Assembly: GCF_022605525.1 (NCBI RefSeq)
Contig: NZ_JAKQYJ010000001.1
Location: 62,001 to 126,000 of the forward strand
DNA: 64,000 bases
Source of the DNA: Porphyrobacter sp. GA68
Lineage (GTDB): Bacteria > Pseudomonadota > Alphaproteobacteria > Sphingomonadales > Sphingomonadaceae
Direction: 5' to 3'
Shown: in pieces, positions 44,514 to 53,435 of the stretch
Numbering within the stretch: position 1 is the first letter of the stretch
Layout of the letters: every line of letters begins with the position of its first letter
The notes under the pieces: generated by a model
Databases searched by the model: none
What the model saw: only the letters and a program-made list of their open reading frames with translations
What the model was told of the DNA's origin: nothing
Made by a program: the position numbers and the translations under genes

Positions 44514-44789
44514 ATGTTTCTCAATCATCCGGACCGCTTCCGCCGCGCCGAGGAGGTCCGTTACACCGACGAACGTCGCCGTGCGCGTTCGTGGGCGTGT
44601 TTCATTGTCGCCGCCGATCAGCCGTTGAACAAGGATCCGGCCGCTCTCGACGCATTCAGGACGGCGCTGCGCGAATGTTTCGCCTCGCCCAACATCCACA
44701 TCGACATCTTTGACCGCCGTTGCCACACCTTCGACGGTGAGGATTGCGAACTGATCCAAATCGCGGTGTACCGCGAGGGCTTACGGTAA
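44514..44789 (+). CDS. Hypothetical accessory protein fragment
   Basis: A 91-codon frame. Residues such as FRRAEEVRYTDERRRARSW, PNIHIDIFDRR and DGEDCELIQIAVYREG look like a real folded protein seen on accessory elements, but I cannot name it. It starts five bases from the truncated recombinase, and its end overlaps the restriction remnant, so it is probably a fragment. Confidence 0.4.
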   Translation: MFLNHPDRFRRAEEVRYTDERRRARSWACFIVAADQPLNKDPAALDAFRTALRECFASPNIHIDIFDRRCHTFDGEDCELIQIAVYREGLR

Positions 44790-45025
44790 CATCGTCTCGT
44801 TCCGTGATCTGGAACAGGCGACCAACGACGCGCTAGCCTTGTTCGGCAACAAGGATGCCGAGGGCACCGTGCTGCTCAAGCCCTATGGCGACCACAGGCA
44901 CAGCGATCACCAAGATCATCCCGCCGGTATCGAGGTTCTCGAAAAACAACGGACACGCGACAAAGAAGCAGTCCGCGCTGGACAAGCTGGCGGGCTTCTT
45001 CGAGCGGTATTTCGGATTGGTGTGA
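44776..45025 (+). pseudogene. Type I restriction HsdR remnants
   Basis: Two pieces in different frames resemble the C-terminal end of type I restriction subunit HsdR. The first (44776-44895) reads YGNIVSFRDLEQATNDALAL then FGNKDAEGTVLLKPYG. The second (44885-45025) begins TGTAITKIIPPVSRFSKNN and ends FFERYFGLV at a stop. Helicase motifs and most of the gene are absent. No HsdM or HsdS is seen. Confidence 0.55.
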
Positions 45026-45103
45026 CCCGGGCTGCCGCAAGACTGCGCAGGGTTACTCCGAGAGAGTTCGTCCGCAGGCTCTCACCCACCGCCAGCTAGT
45101 CAG

Positions 45104-45913
45104 CTACACGGCAGAACTTTCGCGGGTGTCCACGGCGAACTCCTTGCACATCTTTTCTATGTAGCTGCCTTTCGGAGGTGGAGTTTCGCTCAGGCCTTGC
45201 AGGCGCGAATGCCACAGATGGACGGCACGCGTTTGCGGGCTCAGCATCTCTTCCACCTGCTCAGCGGGCCCATACACCTCACGCGCATCCTTCCAGCGGA
45301 TGGGGTAGAATACCTCAGGCGCACAGGCATGGGGTTCCAGCTTGTTCTTGCGAACCACATGGGTCAGCAGGCCGGCGCTGAACGTACCCCAGGGATAATC
45401 CTCCAACTCCATTCTGCCGTGGCGCAGGCGCGACCAGTAGAACTGAAGCGACCGGCGAGGTCCGAACCAGGGCGGGCGCCGGTTGGGTCTCGGAATGGAA
45501 TGCAAGTCCCGCACCATCTGCGATTTTGCAGGGGCCAGCATGACTGCGTTGTTGAGCCAGCCTTCATGTTCCCAGCCAAACATATAGCCGTCGCTGTCAT
45601 GGAGAGGCTTGATGAAGATGAAGTCCATGTCCACCCAGCAACCCAGCCCCTGCGCCAGAAGTTCGATCCGCCACAGATTGGCACCCAGCGCGATTGATCC
45701 GGAGTCGCGGTACCGGATCAGGCGTTCGCGCGGCATCACCTCGGCCGCGTCGCGCAGATCGGTTCCCGGCGGCACACCTTGCAGATTGGACGGATCATAG
45801 CTCCACAAGGTGAAGCGATGCCCCATCGCCTGCGCGGAGGCCAGACACAGGCGCTCCAGATAATCGAGCCTTGGCCCGACCCAAAGCGAATGAAGATGAG
45901 GAAGTGCGCTCAT
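45104..45913 (-). CDS. DXD-motif sugar transferase
   Basis: A 269-residue glycosyltransferase of the GT32/capsular type. The catalytic D-x-D is seen as GCWVDMDFIFIKPL. The N-terminus HSLWVGPRLDYLERLCLAS starts the family. It likely transfers a sugar to an outer polysaccharide. It belongs with the GT4 enzyme and flippase in this minus-strand unit, with a short ORF between them. Confidence 0.75.
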   Translation of the reverse strand: MSALPHLHSLWVGPRLDYLERLCLASAQAMGHRFTLWSYDPSNLQGVPPGTDLRDAAEVMPRERLIRYRDSGSIALGANLWRIELLAQGLGCWVDMDFIFIKPLHDSDGYMFGWEHEGWLNNAVMLAPAKSQMVRDLHSIPRPNRRPPWFGPRRSLQFYWSRLRHGRMELEDYPWGTFSAGLLTHVVRKNKLEPHACAPEVFYPIRWKDAREVYGPAEQVEEMLSPQTRAVHLWHSRLQGLSETPPPKGSYIEKMCKEFAVDTRESSAV

Positions 45914-46116
45914 AGGCCTCCTGGGTTGCTCGAAGCGTCACTTTCGACAGGGTTGATGAAGAGGCGTAAGATGCATGGGAAGGCAGCGCGGCGCTTGGCG
46001 CCCAGCGCTTCGATGGACGCGACGATCAGGCACCACTGCGGAATCGCTCCATCGCGAAACGCAGCCTTGCTCCCGCTCCACGCAAGGGCGCCGGCGGTAA
46101 CAGATCCGAGCCTCAT
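45910..46116 (-). CDS. Short coupled ORF between two glycosyltransferases
   Basis: A 68-codon frame that overlaps the preceding stop and following start by four bases each (ATGA). It has Ala-rich and hydrophobic stretches (GALAWSGSKAAF, PQWCLIVASIEALG). Coupling at both ends argues for translation, but no homology is visible. Confidence 0.35.
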   Translation of the reverse strand: MRLGSVTAGALAWSGSKAAFRDGAIPQWCLIVASIEALGAKRRAAFPCILRLFINPVESDASSNPGGL

Positions 46117-47438
46117 CGCAGCCCCAAGGTGCGGCGCATCGCAGGATAGATGGTCGCGCGGCTGAAGAACTTCAGGACGTAGTCGCGGGCGGCGACTCCC
46201 AATTGTTGCCGCCGTACCGGATCATCGGCCATCGCGACGATCTGCCGTGCCATCATCGCCTCGTCGCCTTCCTCGACCAGCCAGCCCCGTTCGCCATTAG
46301 TGACATGATCGGCCATGCCCCCGTGCCGGGTGACGATGGGGACGAGGCCGTGCCCCATCGCTTCGAGCAAGGAGATCGCCTGCGATTCTATTCCCTTGCC
46401 CGGCAAGGTCATGCAATGCTGAATAAAAATGTGGCTTCGAGCCACAACCTTGAGGGTGTCTCGATGAGCGAGGTCGCCGTGAAATCGAACTGCCGGACCG
46501 ATTTGGAGCTGGTCGATTTCTGACAGAAGCGCGGCGTTCAGCGGGCCATTGCCAACAATGTCGAGGGTGAGCTCGGGCCGCTCGCGGTGCGCCAGTGCGA
46601 ATGCACGCAGACCCTGGAGCGGGCCTTTCTGTTCGATCAGTCGGCAGACCATGACCACGCGGGCAGGTTCAGGCCCATGCAGGACCGGCTCGAACGACCC
46701 GGCATCCACTGCGCAGGGGATCAGACTGATCTTTTCCGCCGAGGCACCTATCCGCACCATCCTGCCGCGCAAAAACTCGCACACGGCCGCCAACTGTGCG
46801 TGGGATCCGAAGAGCTTGGCATAGCGGCTGCGCCACACCCGACCTTCACCCAGAATGTTGATGTCCCAGCCATGGCTGAGGACGGTCAGCGGCAGCCTCA
46901 GCCGCTCCGCGACCGGCAGGATGAGCACGCCCGACGTGGCAAATTCCGCCAGAAGGTGAGTGACGCCATGCTCTTTGAAGAAGCTGGCGATGCGCTGCCG
47001 GTCCTGGTGGTTCAGCCGGCTGGTTCCGATATTGTTCGCAAAGCCTGCCAGCTTTCCGGCGAGGCCGCTGCGATGAGCCGGCCAGCGAGGGACCAGCGGC
47101 ACCTCCAGCACCGGCACATCCGTCAACGCGCGATTACTGTTCGATGACAGGTGAACCACCACCGTTCGACCGGGATGGATGTTGGCGATGTGCTCGTGAA
47201 AGAAGGTTTGCGTGGCGTGAAACAGGTCCGGCACGATGACTGCCAGCACCTGGTCCTGCGCCGGGATGGCTTCCACATCCATTGCACAGACCGTATCGAG
47301 GCGTTCGCCGGGCGCAAGCAGCTTACCCTCCAGCAGAAGAGTTTTCGGGGTCAACCGCTGGCCAGAAGCAATCAGATGCAGGGTATAGCTGTCTCGCCTC
47401 GATTGTGCGCCCTCTCCAACGCCAGCTGCGAAGGTCAA
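46113..47438 (-). CDS. GT4-family glycosyltransferase
   Basis: A 441-residue enzyme. The start is TTG at 47438, overlapping the flippase stop by four bases. The donor domain has VVMVCRLIEQKGPLQGLRAF, LDIVGNGPLN and GIESQAISLLEAMGHGLVPIV with the E-x7-E-like signature. It builds the polysaccharide exported by the upstream flippase; linkage unknown. Confidence 0.8.
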   Translation of the reverse strand: MTFAAGVGEGAQSRRDSYTLHLIASGQRLTPKTLLLEGKLLAPGERLDTVCAMDVEAIPAQDQVLAVIVPDLFHATQTFFHEHIANIHPGRTVVVHLSSNSNRALTDVPVLEVPLVPRWPAHRSGLAGKLAGFANNIGTSRLNHQDRQRIASFFKEHGVTHLLAEFATSGVLILPVAERLRLPLTVLSHGWDINILGEGRVWRSRYAKLFGSHAQLAAVCEFLRGRMVRIGASAEKISLIPCAVDAGSFEPVLHGPEPARVVMVCRLIEQKGPLQGLRAFALAHRERPELTLDIVGNGPLNAALLSEIDQLQIGPAVRFHGDLAHRDTLKVVARSHIFIQHCMTLPGKGIESQAISLLEAMGHGLVPIVTRHGGMADHVTNGERGWLVEEGDEAMMARQIVAMADDPVRRQQLGVAARDYVLKFFSRATIYPAMRRTLGLR

Positions 47439-48952
47439 TCGAGGGTGACGGCGCGCCTCTCCTTGATCCGTCGCGCTCCGGCGAGCGCCATGGCCAGCAT
47501 CTCTTCTTCAGCTCCAGGTTTGCGACCGGTAGCAAGCCACAGTGCAAAAAGCGCGCCGGCGTACACCACCCCGCCCCACAGGATGAGAGCGAAAAGGCTG
47601 CCATAGCCGGCAAGGCTCGTGTCCAGCGGCCCAGCCAGCCACAGCGCCCCGCCAACTGCCAACACCATGATAAGGCTGGCCAAGGCAGGTCGCCCGATCG
47701 AGTTGAATTGATCCCGCAGCCGCAATCCGCTCAGTCGCTTGACCAGATACATGCTCCAGATCGTCATGACAGCTTGCGCCGCGGCCCGGCCCAGCACTGC
47801 GCCCATCAGCATGCCCAGTCCGCTCACCTGGCCAAGAAGAATACCACCGACGAGCAGTGGCAGACGCGCCAAGCCAAGCTGGACTTCAAGCCGGAACAGC
47901 GCTCTCGTTTCGCCGACGGCCATTGCCAATGGACTGATAAGCTGAATGGTCAGCGAGGCTGCCAGCAATGCCAGCACCTGGATAACCGGCACGGCAGGCA
48001 GCCATTTTTCTCCCAGGACGAGCAGCACAATGGGCTGGGCCAGTATGGCGAAGCCGGCGCCGATGGGGAACGCCAGTATGCAGGACATCGCCTGCATCCG
48101 CAGATATGCAGACTGTAATCGCGCAAGATCTTTCTTGAAGCGGGAGAGGGCAGGGAAAAGAACCTGGGACACCGGACCCACCACTTGCCCCACCGACATC
48201 GAAGTCAGACGGTCGGCCATGGTGTACAGGCCAAGCGGGCCGGGTCGGATGAACTGACCCAGGATCAGCGGATCGGCCCGCCAATTCAGTGCATATATCC
48301 AGCTGCGCAAGGTCAGCCAGATCGAAAAGGATAACAGCTCCTTCCCTTTACCCAGAGAAAGGCGGGGCCGGTATGGCTTTAGAACGTGAGACATGGCCAC
48401 GCGGACCACTTGCGCTACGAGCACGCCAACTACCAGCGCCCAGTAGCTCTGATAGATATAGGCAACCGCGACCGTGGCGACGAAAGCGGCAGATTTGTCC
48501 GCCAGGTCCAGCATGACGGCCTGCCAGAACACAAGACCACGTTCAAAAACTGCCAGTGCGGGGTTCTGGAGCGTGCCAAGCGCCGCCGTGAACGCCAGTG
48601 CCAGCACCAGGTTCAGCAGCCGCGCGTCGCCATAGGCGGCGGCTATGAAGGGGGCGGACCCGCCGATCAAAAGCAGCAGCACGGCGCCCTTGATGAGGCC
48701 GAACGTCCAGATCGTATGGAGATGTTCGTCGCCGGGTTCGTCGTGCTGGATCAATGCCTGAGACAGCGGCAGGTCCGTCAGCATGCCGATGATCGCCGCT
48801 GCCGCCGCCGCGATTGCCACCAGCCCGAAATCTTCTGGCGAAAGCAGGCGAGCAAGAACGACCGTACTTACCAAACCTATCAGAGCCACGACCACGCGGC
48901 CGACCCCGACCCAGGCCACTCCTTTGATGACGGAATGCTTGGCACCGCTCAT
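47435..48952 (-). CDS. Polysaccharide flippase (Wzx/MOP type)
   Basis: A 505-residue membrane protein with about 12-14 helices. The ATG at 48952 (MSGAKHSVIKG) is favoured over the longer start. LSPEDFGLVAIAAAAA, RPALASLIMV and WLPAVPVIQVLA are typical of the lipopolysaccharide/exopolysaccharide flippase family. It moves lipid-linked sugar units across the inner membrane for the two glycosyltransferases downstream. Confidence 0.85.
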   Translation of the reverse strand: MSGAKHSVIKGVAWVGVGRVVVALIGLVSTVVLARLLSPEDFGLVAIAAAAAAIIGMLTDLPLSQALIQHDEPGDEHLHTIWTFGLIKGAVLLLLIGGSAPFIAAAYGDARLLNLVLALAFTAALGTLQNPALAVFERGLVFWQAVMLDLADKSAAFVATVAVAYIYQSYWALVVGVLVAQVVRVAMSHVLKPYRPRLSLGKGKELLSFSIWLTLRSWIYALNWRADPLILGQFIRPGPLGLYTMADRLTSMSVGQVVGPVSQVLFPALSRFKKDLARLQSAYLRMQAMSCILAFPIGAGFAILAQPIVLLVLGEKWLPAVPVIQVLALLAASLTIQLISPLAMAVGETRALFRLEVQLGLARLPLLVGGILLGQVSGLGMLMGAVLGRAAAQAVMTIWSMYLVKRLSGLRLRDQFNSIGRPALASLIMVLAVGGALWLAGPLDTSLAGYGSLFALILWGGVVYAGALFALWLATGRKPGAEEEMLAMALAGARRIKERRAVTLD

Positions 48953-49171
48953 GTTGAAAAGATCACTTCCGATTGCATGTCCGGCGCGAGGGTAGGCGCG
49001 ACCCGTCCTGTACCAGCGGCCAGTCACCTAGCGGTTCTTGTCCGGGCAGCAAACCTTCTTGCGCGAATTTTTGCGGCCGCGCCAGCAGCGGGGCATACGT
49101 TCGGCCGCGGGATCGGTGAAAAGAGGGTCAGCGACGCCGTTCGAAACGCTCAGGATGGGCGTCTTGCGCAC

Positions 49172-50011
49172 TCAATCGAGCAGCACAATCGACATTCGCC
49201 GGTTCCGCGCGTCCAGCGGGTCGTCCGGTATCAGAGGTTCGCGGTCAGCCACGCCTTCGATGCGGTGAAACCGGCCTTCCCCAATGCCGCCTCGCATGAG
49301 CGCCTGGCGGGTAGCCTCGGCGCGCCCGGCCGACAACGACCAGTTGTTGCCCTCGCCCGACCTCTGCCATTGCAGCGCATCGGTGTGCCCGCGCACGACC
49401 AGCGGCACTTCCTCAGCCGCGACCGCCTTGGCAATGCCGGCAAGCAGCAGCCGGGCGTCGGGGACAAGGCTGGCGGTGCCCAGTGTGAACATCGAGAAAT
49501 CGGCATCGTCCACCAGATCAATCCGCACTCCTTCAGGCGAAGGCACCACCCGCACCTGCCTCAGCAGGCGACGCAGGCCCTTGTCCGCCTCCAGCCGGGC
49601 TTCGATCCGTTCCTGCATCGCCTGATGCCCCACGGCGGCTGTTGCGGCGCTAGCCCCCTCCTTGGGGCCACCCCTCGCATCGCGCGGTATGGTGATCGTG
49701 CGAGTACCCGTCTGCCCGGCGGCGTTTGGGTACGAGTCCACGTCGGTAATCGAGCTGCCGCCGAGCAATCCGTCGGCCCCGGCGCTTTCCTCCTTGGTCT
49801 TCACCAGAGTGGGAGTGAAGTAATCCGCCAGCCCTCTGCGCTTGTTCTCGTCCGTCGCACCCAGCAGCCAGAGCAGGAGAAAAAATGCCATCAGCGCGGT
49901 CACGAAATCGGCGTAGGCGACCTTCCACGCACCGCCATGGTGCGGCGCGGCCTGGACGGTGATCTTGCGCACGATGAGGGGGCGCACAGGTGCGTCCGAT
50001 CCGGTCGCCAT
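49172..50011 (-). CDS. motB: Flagellar stator protein MotB
   Basis: A 279-residue protein. The N-terminal helix WKVAYADFVTALMAFFLLLW has the proton-binding Asp of MotB. A C-terminal OmpA-like peptidoglycan-binding domain follows (VVRGHTDA, SAGRAEATRQAL). It begins three bases after motA and completes the stator. Confidence 0.93.
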   Translation of the reverse strand: MATGSDAPVRPLIVRKITVQAAPHHGGAWKVAYADFVTALMAFFLLLWLLGATDENKRRGLADYFTPTLVKTKEESAGADGLLGGSSITDVDSYPNAAGQTGTRTITIPRDARGGPKEGASAATAAVGHQAMQERIEARLEADKGLRRLLRQVRVVPSPEGVRIDLVDDADFSMFTLGTASLVPDARLLLAGIAKAVAAEEVPLVVRGHTDALQWQRSGEGNNWSLSAGRAEATRQALMRGGIGEGRFHRIEGVADREPLIPDDPLDARNRRMSIVLLD

Positions 50012-50014
50012 GCT

Positions 50015-50878
50015 TCAGCGCCCTTTGAGAGCGTCGAGCAGCTCGACGAGCCGCGGACGCACCGCGTGGGGCAGGCCGGATCGCGCGCCCTCCACTGCCA
50101 GAGCATGCGGATACCCGTGAAGCGAAGCGATCATCACCTGTTTTACCGATTGAAATATCTGCTGATCATGAGCGTTGATCTGTTTGAGCCTGCTGGCGAG
50201 CGGGCCGACCACGCCATAGGCCAGCAGGACCCCGAGGAAGGTCCCCACCAGCGCAGAACCGATCATGCCTCCCAGCACCGCCGGTGGCTGGTCGATGGAG
50301 CCCATCGTCTTTACCACCCCCAGCACAGCGGCAACGATGCCAAGTGCCGGCAACGCATCGGCCAGGTTCTGCAAGGCGTGGGCGGGTTCGTCCATGTCAT
50401 GAAAGTGCGCGCGTATTGCGTTGTCCATGACTTCTTCCACTGCATGTGGCTCGGGCGCGCCTGCCGACACGATAAGCAGCATCAGCGTATCGGCTATCAG
50501 ATGCAGAAGCGCCACATCCTCCAGAATACGGGGATAGGCGGCAAAGATGGCGGATGTTTCCGGCTCCTCTGCATGCTGCTCCAGTGCGACCGGCCCTTCC
50601 GTCTTTAGCAGTCGCATGAGTTTCGAAGACAGCGCGATGGCGTCGATATGATCCTGCCGCGTGTAACCCGGTCCCTTGAAGACCTTCAGGCATCCGCGGC
50701 CCAGCGCCTTTAGTTCATGCATCGAATTGCCTGCCACCAGCGCGCCGATGGCCGCACCGCCGATGATCATCATCTCGTGCGGAACGGCATACAGCACCGG
50801 CCCAAGCGCGCCGCCGGTCAGCGCAAAGCCGCCGAACACCATGACGAGAAGGATGAGGATACCGACGGCAGGAAACAT
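50015..50878 (-). CDS. motA: Flagellar stator protein MotA
   Basis: A 287-residue protein with four membrane helices. PHEMMIIGGAAIGALVAGNS near the N-terminus and LPALGIVAAVLGVVKTMGS with MIGSALVGTFLGVLLAYG near the end are MotA family segments. It forms the proton channel with MotB and pushes on the rotor. Starts 21 bases after flgL. Confidence 0.95.
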   Translation of the reverse strand: MFPAVGILILLVMVFGGFALTGGALGPVLYAVPHEMMIIGGAAIGALVAGNSMHELKALGRGCLKVFKGPGYTRQDHIDAIALSSKLMRLLKTEGPVALEQHAEEPETSAIFAAYPRILEDVALLHLIADTLMLLIVSAGAPEPHAVEEVMDNAIRAHFHDMDEPAHALQNLADALPALGIVAAVLGVVKTMGSIDQPPAVLGGMIGSALVGTFLGVLLAYGVVGPLASRLKQINAHDQQIFQSVKQVMIASLHGYPHALAVEGARSGLPHAVRPRLVELLDALKGR

Positions 50879-50899
50879 GGTGCGAGCAAACTCCAGCGA

Positions 50900-51805
50900 T
50901 CAAAGTGCGGCAAACAGGGTCAGCGAAGAGAGACGCGCGTACCCGGCCTGCGCGGCCTCAAGCGCGGTCAGCGTTTCCTGCAGACGGGCGATGGACGTGG
51001 CGAAATCAACTCCGCCCGCATCAGCGGCGCTCTGCGCGCGGGCCACCTCTGCTGTCAGGAGGCGGTCACGCACCGTGTCAAGGTAAGCGAGGCGCGCGCC
51101 AACGACCGTCTGGGTGCGCGAAATTGTTCCAAGTGCGTCATCAAGCTGCGTGAGGATGGCGGAATCAGCCGTCATTCCTGCCTGAAGGCGATCACTCAGT
51201 TCCTTCAGCAAGCCGGTCAGATCGACCTGTGCGCCGCCGCTGGAGAACGTCATGAACTGCGGGCCTACTACCCCGCTTGGAATCTCTTCCTGATCGTCCA
51301 GGCGCAGTGTGCCCGGATCGGGAGCACCCATGTAGATTGCCTCACCCGTCGCGGACAGGACGTAGGCCGGAGCGCCGGCTGTGCCGGCAAACAGCGGGCC
51401 GCCCGCCGCGTCCTTGCTGTTTGCCGAAGCGATGATGCCGGTGCGCAACTGCATGATTTCCACGCCGATGGCCTGCCGCGCCGCGACCGATTGCGTCCCG
51501 CTTGTCGCCTGAACGGCCAGTTCGCGAATGCGAACAAGATCGCTGGCCATCTGGCTTAGGGCTTCGCCTGCCAGTGTCAGATTGCTGGCGGCCCGGCCGG
51601 CGTTTTCCCGCTCGACCGCGGCGAGACGGTCGCTCCGGCCAAGGCGTCGCAACAAGGCGCCGGCGACAGGGTCGTCCGACGACCGCGTCAGCCGCTCTCC
51701 GGTGGCGATCTGTTCCTGCAACCGTTCCGCAGCGCTGCGCAGCGCCGCCATCTGCCCGGCTGAACGGGAATTGAAGGCGATCGTCGGGTTCCCGATGACG
51801 CTCAT
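50900..51805 (-). CDS. flgL: Hook-filament junction protein FlgL
   Basis: A 301-residue protein with the flagellin-like N-terminus (SRSAGQMAALRSAAERLQEQIATGERLT) and a C-terminal coiled coil. It joins hook and filament with FlgK. ATGA overlap with flgK. Confidence 0.9.
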   Translation of the reverse strand: MSVIGNPTIAFNSRSAGQMAALRSAAERLQEQIATGERLTRSSDDPVAGALLRRLGRSDRLAAVERENAGRAASNLTLAGEALSQMASDLVRIRELAVQATSGTQSVAARQAIGVEIMQLRTGIIASANSKDAAGGPLFAGTAGAPAYVLSATGEAIYMGAPDPGTLRLDDQEEIPSGVVGPQFMTFSSGGAQVDLTGLLKELSDRLQAGMTADSAILTQLDDALGTISRTQTVVGARLAYLDTVRDRLLTAEVARAQSAADAGGVDFATSIARLQETLTALEAAQAGYARLSSLTLFAAL

Positions 51806-53136
51806 TGTGCGATCCTCAACATGGTATCGAAAATCTGCGCGGCAGTCTGGATGACCTTGCCATTGGCCTGGAACGCCTGCTGGAAACGCAGGAGGTTGAC
51901 TGCTTCGGTGTCGAGGTCCACCCCTGCCCCGTTCAGCCAGGAGGCCTGTGCTGCATCGGCTAGTCCGCGCAACCCGTCACGCAGGATGGCGCGGCCGCCC
52001 ACGGCGCTGGACAGCGTGAAAAGCAGCCGGTCCACGTCTTCCACCGGTCCTGCCAAGGCATCGCGCAAAACCTTGACATTGCCGCTGTCGCGACTGCCTG
52101 GCGCACTCGGGGGCGGAGCTGTGGCGAGCTGATCGCCGCTTGCCAGCGCCAGTGCGATGTCGCCCGCGCCCACGCCAGCGAACAGCGCCGGTCCGGCGCT
52201 GCCGTCCGGCGTGACTCCCCCGGCCTGCCCCGCGTTTCCGGCGGCGATAAGCCGTGCAGCGATGGTATCCAGTTCCGTCGCGACCTGATGCAGCCGCTCC
52301 AGCGCCTGTGCGTGCCCGGCCAGCGAGCCCGATCCAAGCAACACCTCTTCCCCATCTACCGCGAACTGCACAACCCCGCTGCTGTCCTGCGCGGCGACCA
52401 GGGCACCGTGTTGCGTGCCCGCGACAAGCAGCGGTCCGCCTGCGCCACCGGCGCGAACCGTCGTGCGGCCAAGATTGTCGAACTCGCAGGTGATCGCCGC
52501 ATATTCGGCCAGGCGCCCCAGCAGCTGGTCCCGCTGATCGAGCAGCGCGGCTTTCCCCGCGCCTCCCTCCTGGACCTTGGCGAGTTGGACGTTGGTGCGC
52601 GCCACCTCGGCCGCCAGCCGGTTCGCCTCGGCAACGCCGGCTGCCGCCTCTGCGAGAACGGTGTCGGCCGCGGCGTCGAGCCCGCGGGCCACATGGTTGA
52701 AGAGCTGCGCAACCCCCCGCGCCTGCTCCAGCGCATCCGCACGCATGGCACCGCTCACCGGATCGGCCATTAACCGGGTGACGCTTGCCTCAAAGCGGGT
52801 CATGGCGGGGTAAAGCCCGCTTTGCTCGATCACCGTTTCCGCCTGGCCAAGACCCTTCAATTCTGCCTCGGCTCGGGCCAGATCGCTGCCGGTACGGCGA
52901 ACCTCCGCGTGCTGGAACGGCGCGCCGCCACGCACGATGGCGCTGGTGAGGGCTCCGCCAGGGGCGCCTGCGCCATTCAGGCCGATGCCGCCCGTCCCGG
53001 CAACTTCCGCCGCCGCTCCTGTTCGGCGCGTGTAGCCCGCAGTTGAGACATTCGCGATGTTGTGGCCGGTCAACTCAAGTCCGGTGCGAGCGGTAATGGC
53101 GCCGTTTTTCGCGATGGTGATAAGCGCGGTCGGCAT
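51802..53136 (-). CDS. flgK: Hook-associated protein FlgK
   Basis: A 444-residue protein. The N-terminus has the rod/hook signature TGLELTGHNIANVSTAGYTRR, and the C-terminus VNLLRFQQAFQANGKVIQTAAQIFD is that of FlgK. It follows flgJ with a one-base overlap and links hook to filament. Confidence 0.93.
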   Translation of the reverse strand: MPTALITIAKNGAITARTGLELTGHNIANVSTAGYTRRTGAAAEVAGTGGIGLNGAGAPGGALTSAIVRGGAPFQHAEVRRTGSDLARAEAELKGLGQAETVIEQSGLYPAMTRFEASVTRLMADPVSGAMRADALEQARGVAQLFNHVARGLDAAADTVLAEAAAGVAEANRLAAEVARTNVQLAKVQEGGAGKAALLDQRDQLLGRLAEYAAITCEFDNLGRTTVRAGGAGGPLLVAGTQHGALVAAQDSSGVVQFAVDGEEVLLGSGSLAGHAQALERLHQVATELDTIAARLIAAGNAGQAGGVTPDGSAGPALFAGVGAGDIALALASGDQLATAPPPSAPGSRDSGNVKVLRDALAGPVEDVDRLLFTLSSAVGGRAILRDGLRGLADAAQASWLNGAGVDLDTEAVNLLRFQQAFQANGKVIQTAAQIFDTMLRIAQ

Positions 53137-53435
53137 CAGTCTGCCCCGCCTTCCTTTGTGGCCGGCACGTGCCGGGCAAGCTGCGCCTCCAGCGCGGCGG
53201 CGATGCCGAAGGTGCCCCGCTGTGCCGCGATATCGGCCAGATGCTCGTCCCTCAGGGCGGTGAACTGGCTCACTCCCGGACCGCTCGTCAAAGCGCCGGC
53301 AGACCCGCCCGCCCGCGCCGCCTCCAGCATGCGCCGCACAAGGTAAGCTTCGAACCCCTGCGCAGCTTCCCGCAAGGTGGCACGGGCAGGCGCTGGGCCG
53401 GGATCGGCAGAGGTGATGATGGGTGGCGGCGTCAC
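53136..53435 (-). CDS. flgJ: Rod-binding FlgJ N-terminal domain protein
   Basis: A 99-residue protein starting with GTG that overlaps the flgI stop. REAAQGFEAYLVRRMLEAAR and GPGVSQFTALRDEHLADIAAQ match the rod-binding half of FlgJ. It lacks the C-terminal peptidoglycan hydrolase domain found in two-domain FlgJ. The separate transglycosylase at 60031 may supply that role. Confidence 0.9.
   Translation of the reverse strand: MTPPPIITSADPGPAPARATLREAAQGFEAYLVRRMLEAARAGGSAGALTSGPGVSQFTALRDEHLADIAAQRGTFGIAAALEAQLARHVPATKEGGAD

Noticed and set aside
48386-50608. Very long plus-strand open frame (740 codons) opposite the flippase and mot genes
   Set aside because: It is the antisense of three clear genes in GC-rich DNA, has no domain, and shows the composition expected of a shadow frame.
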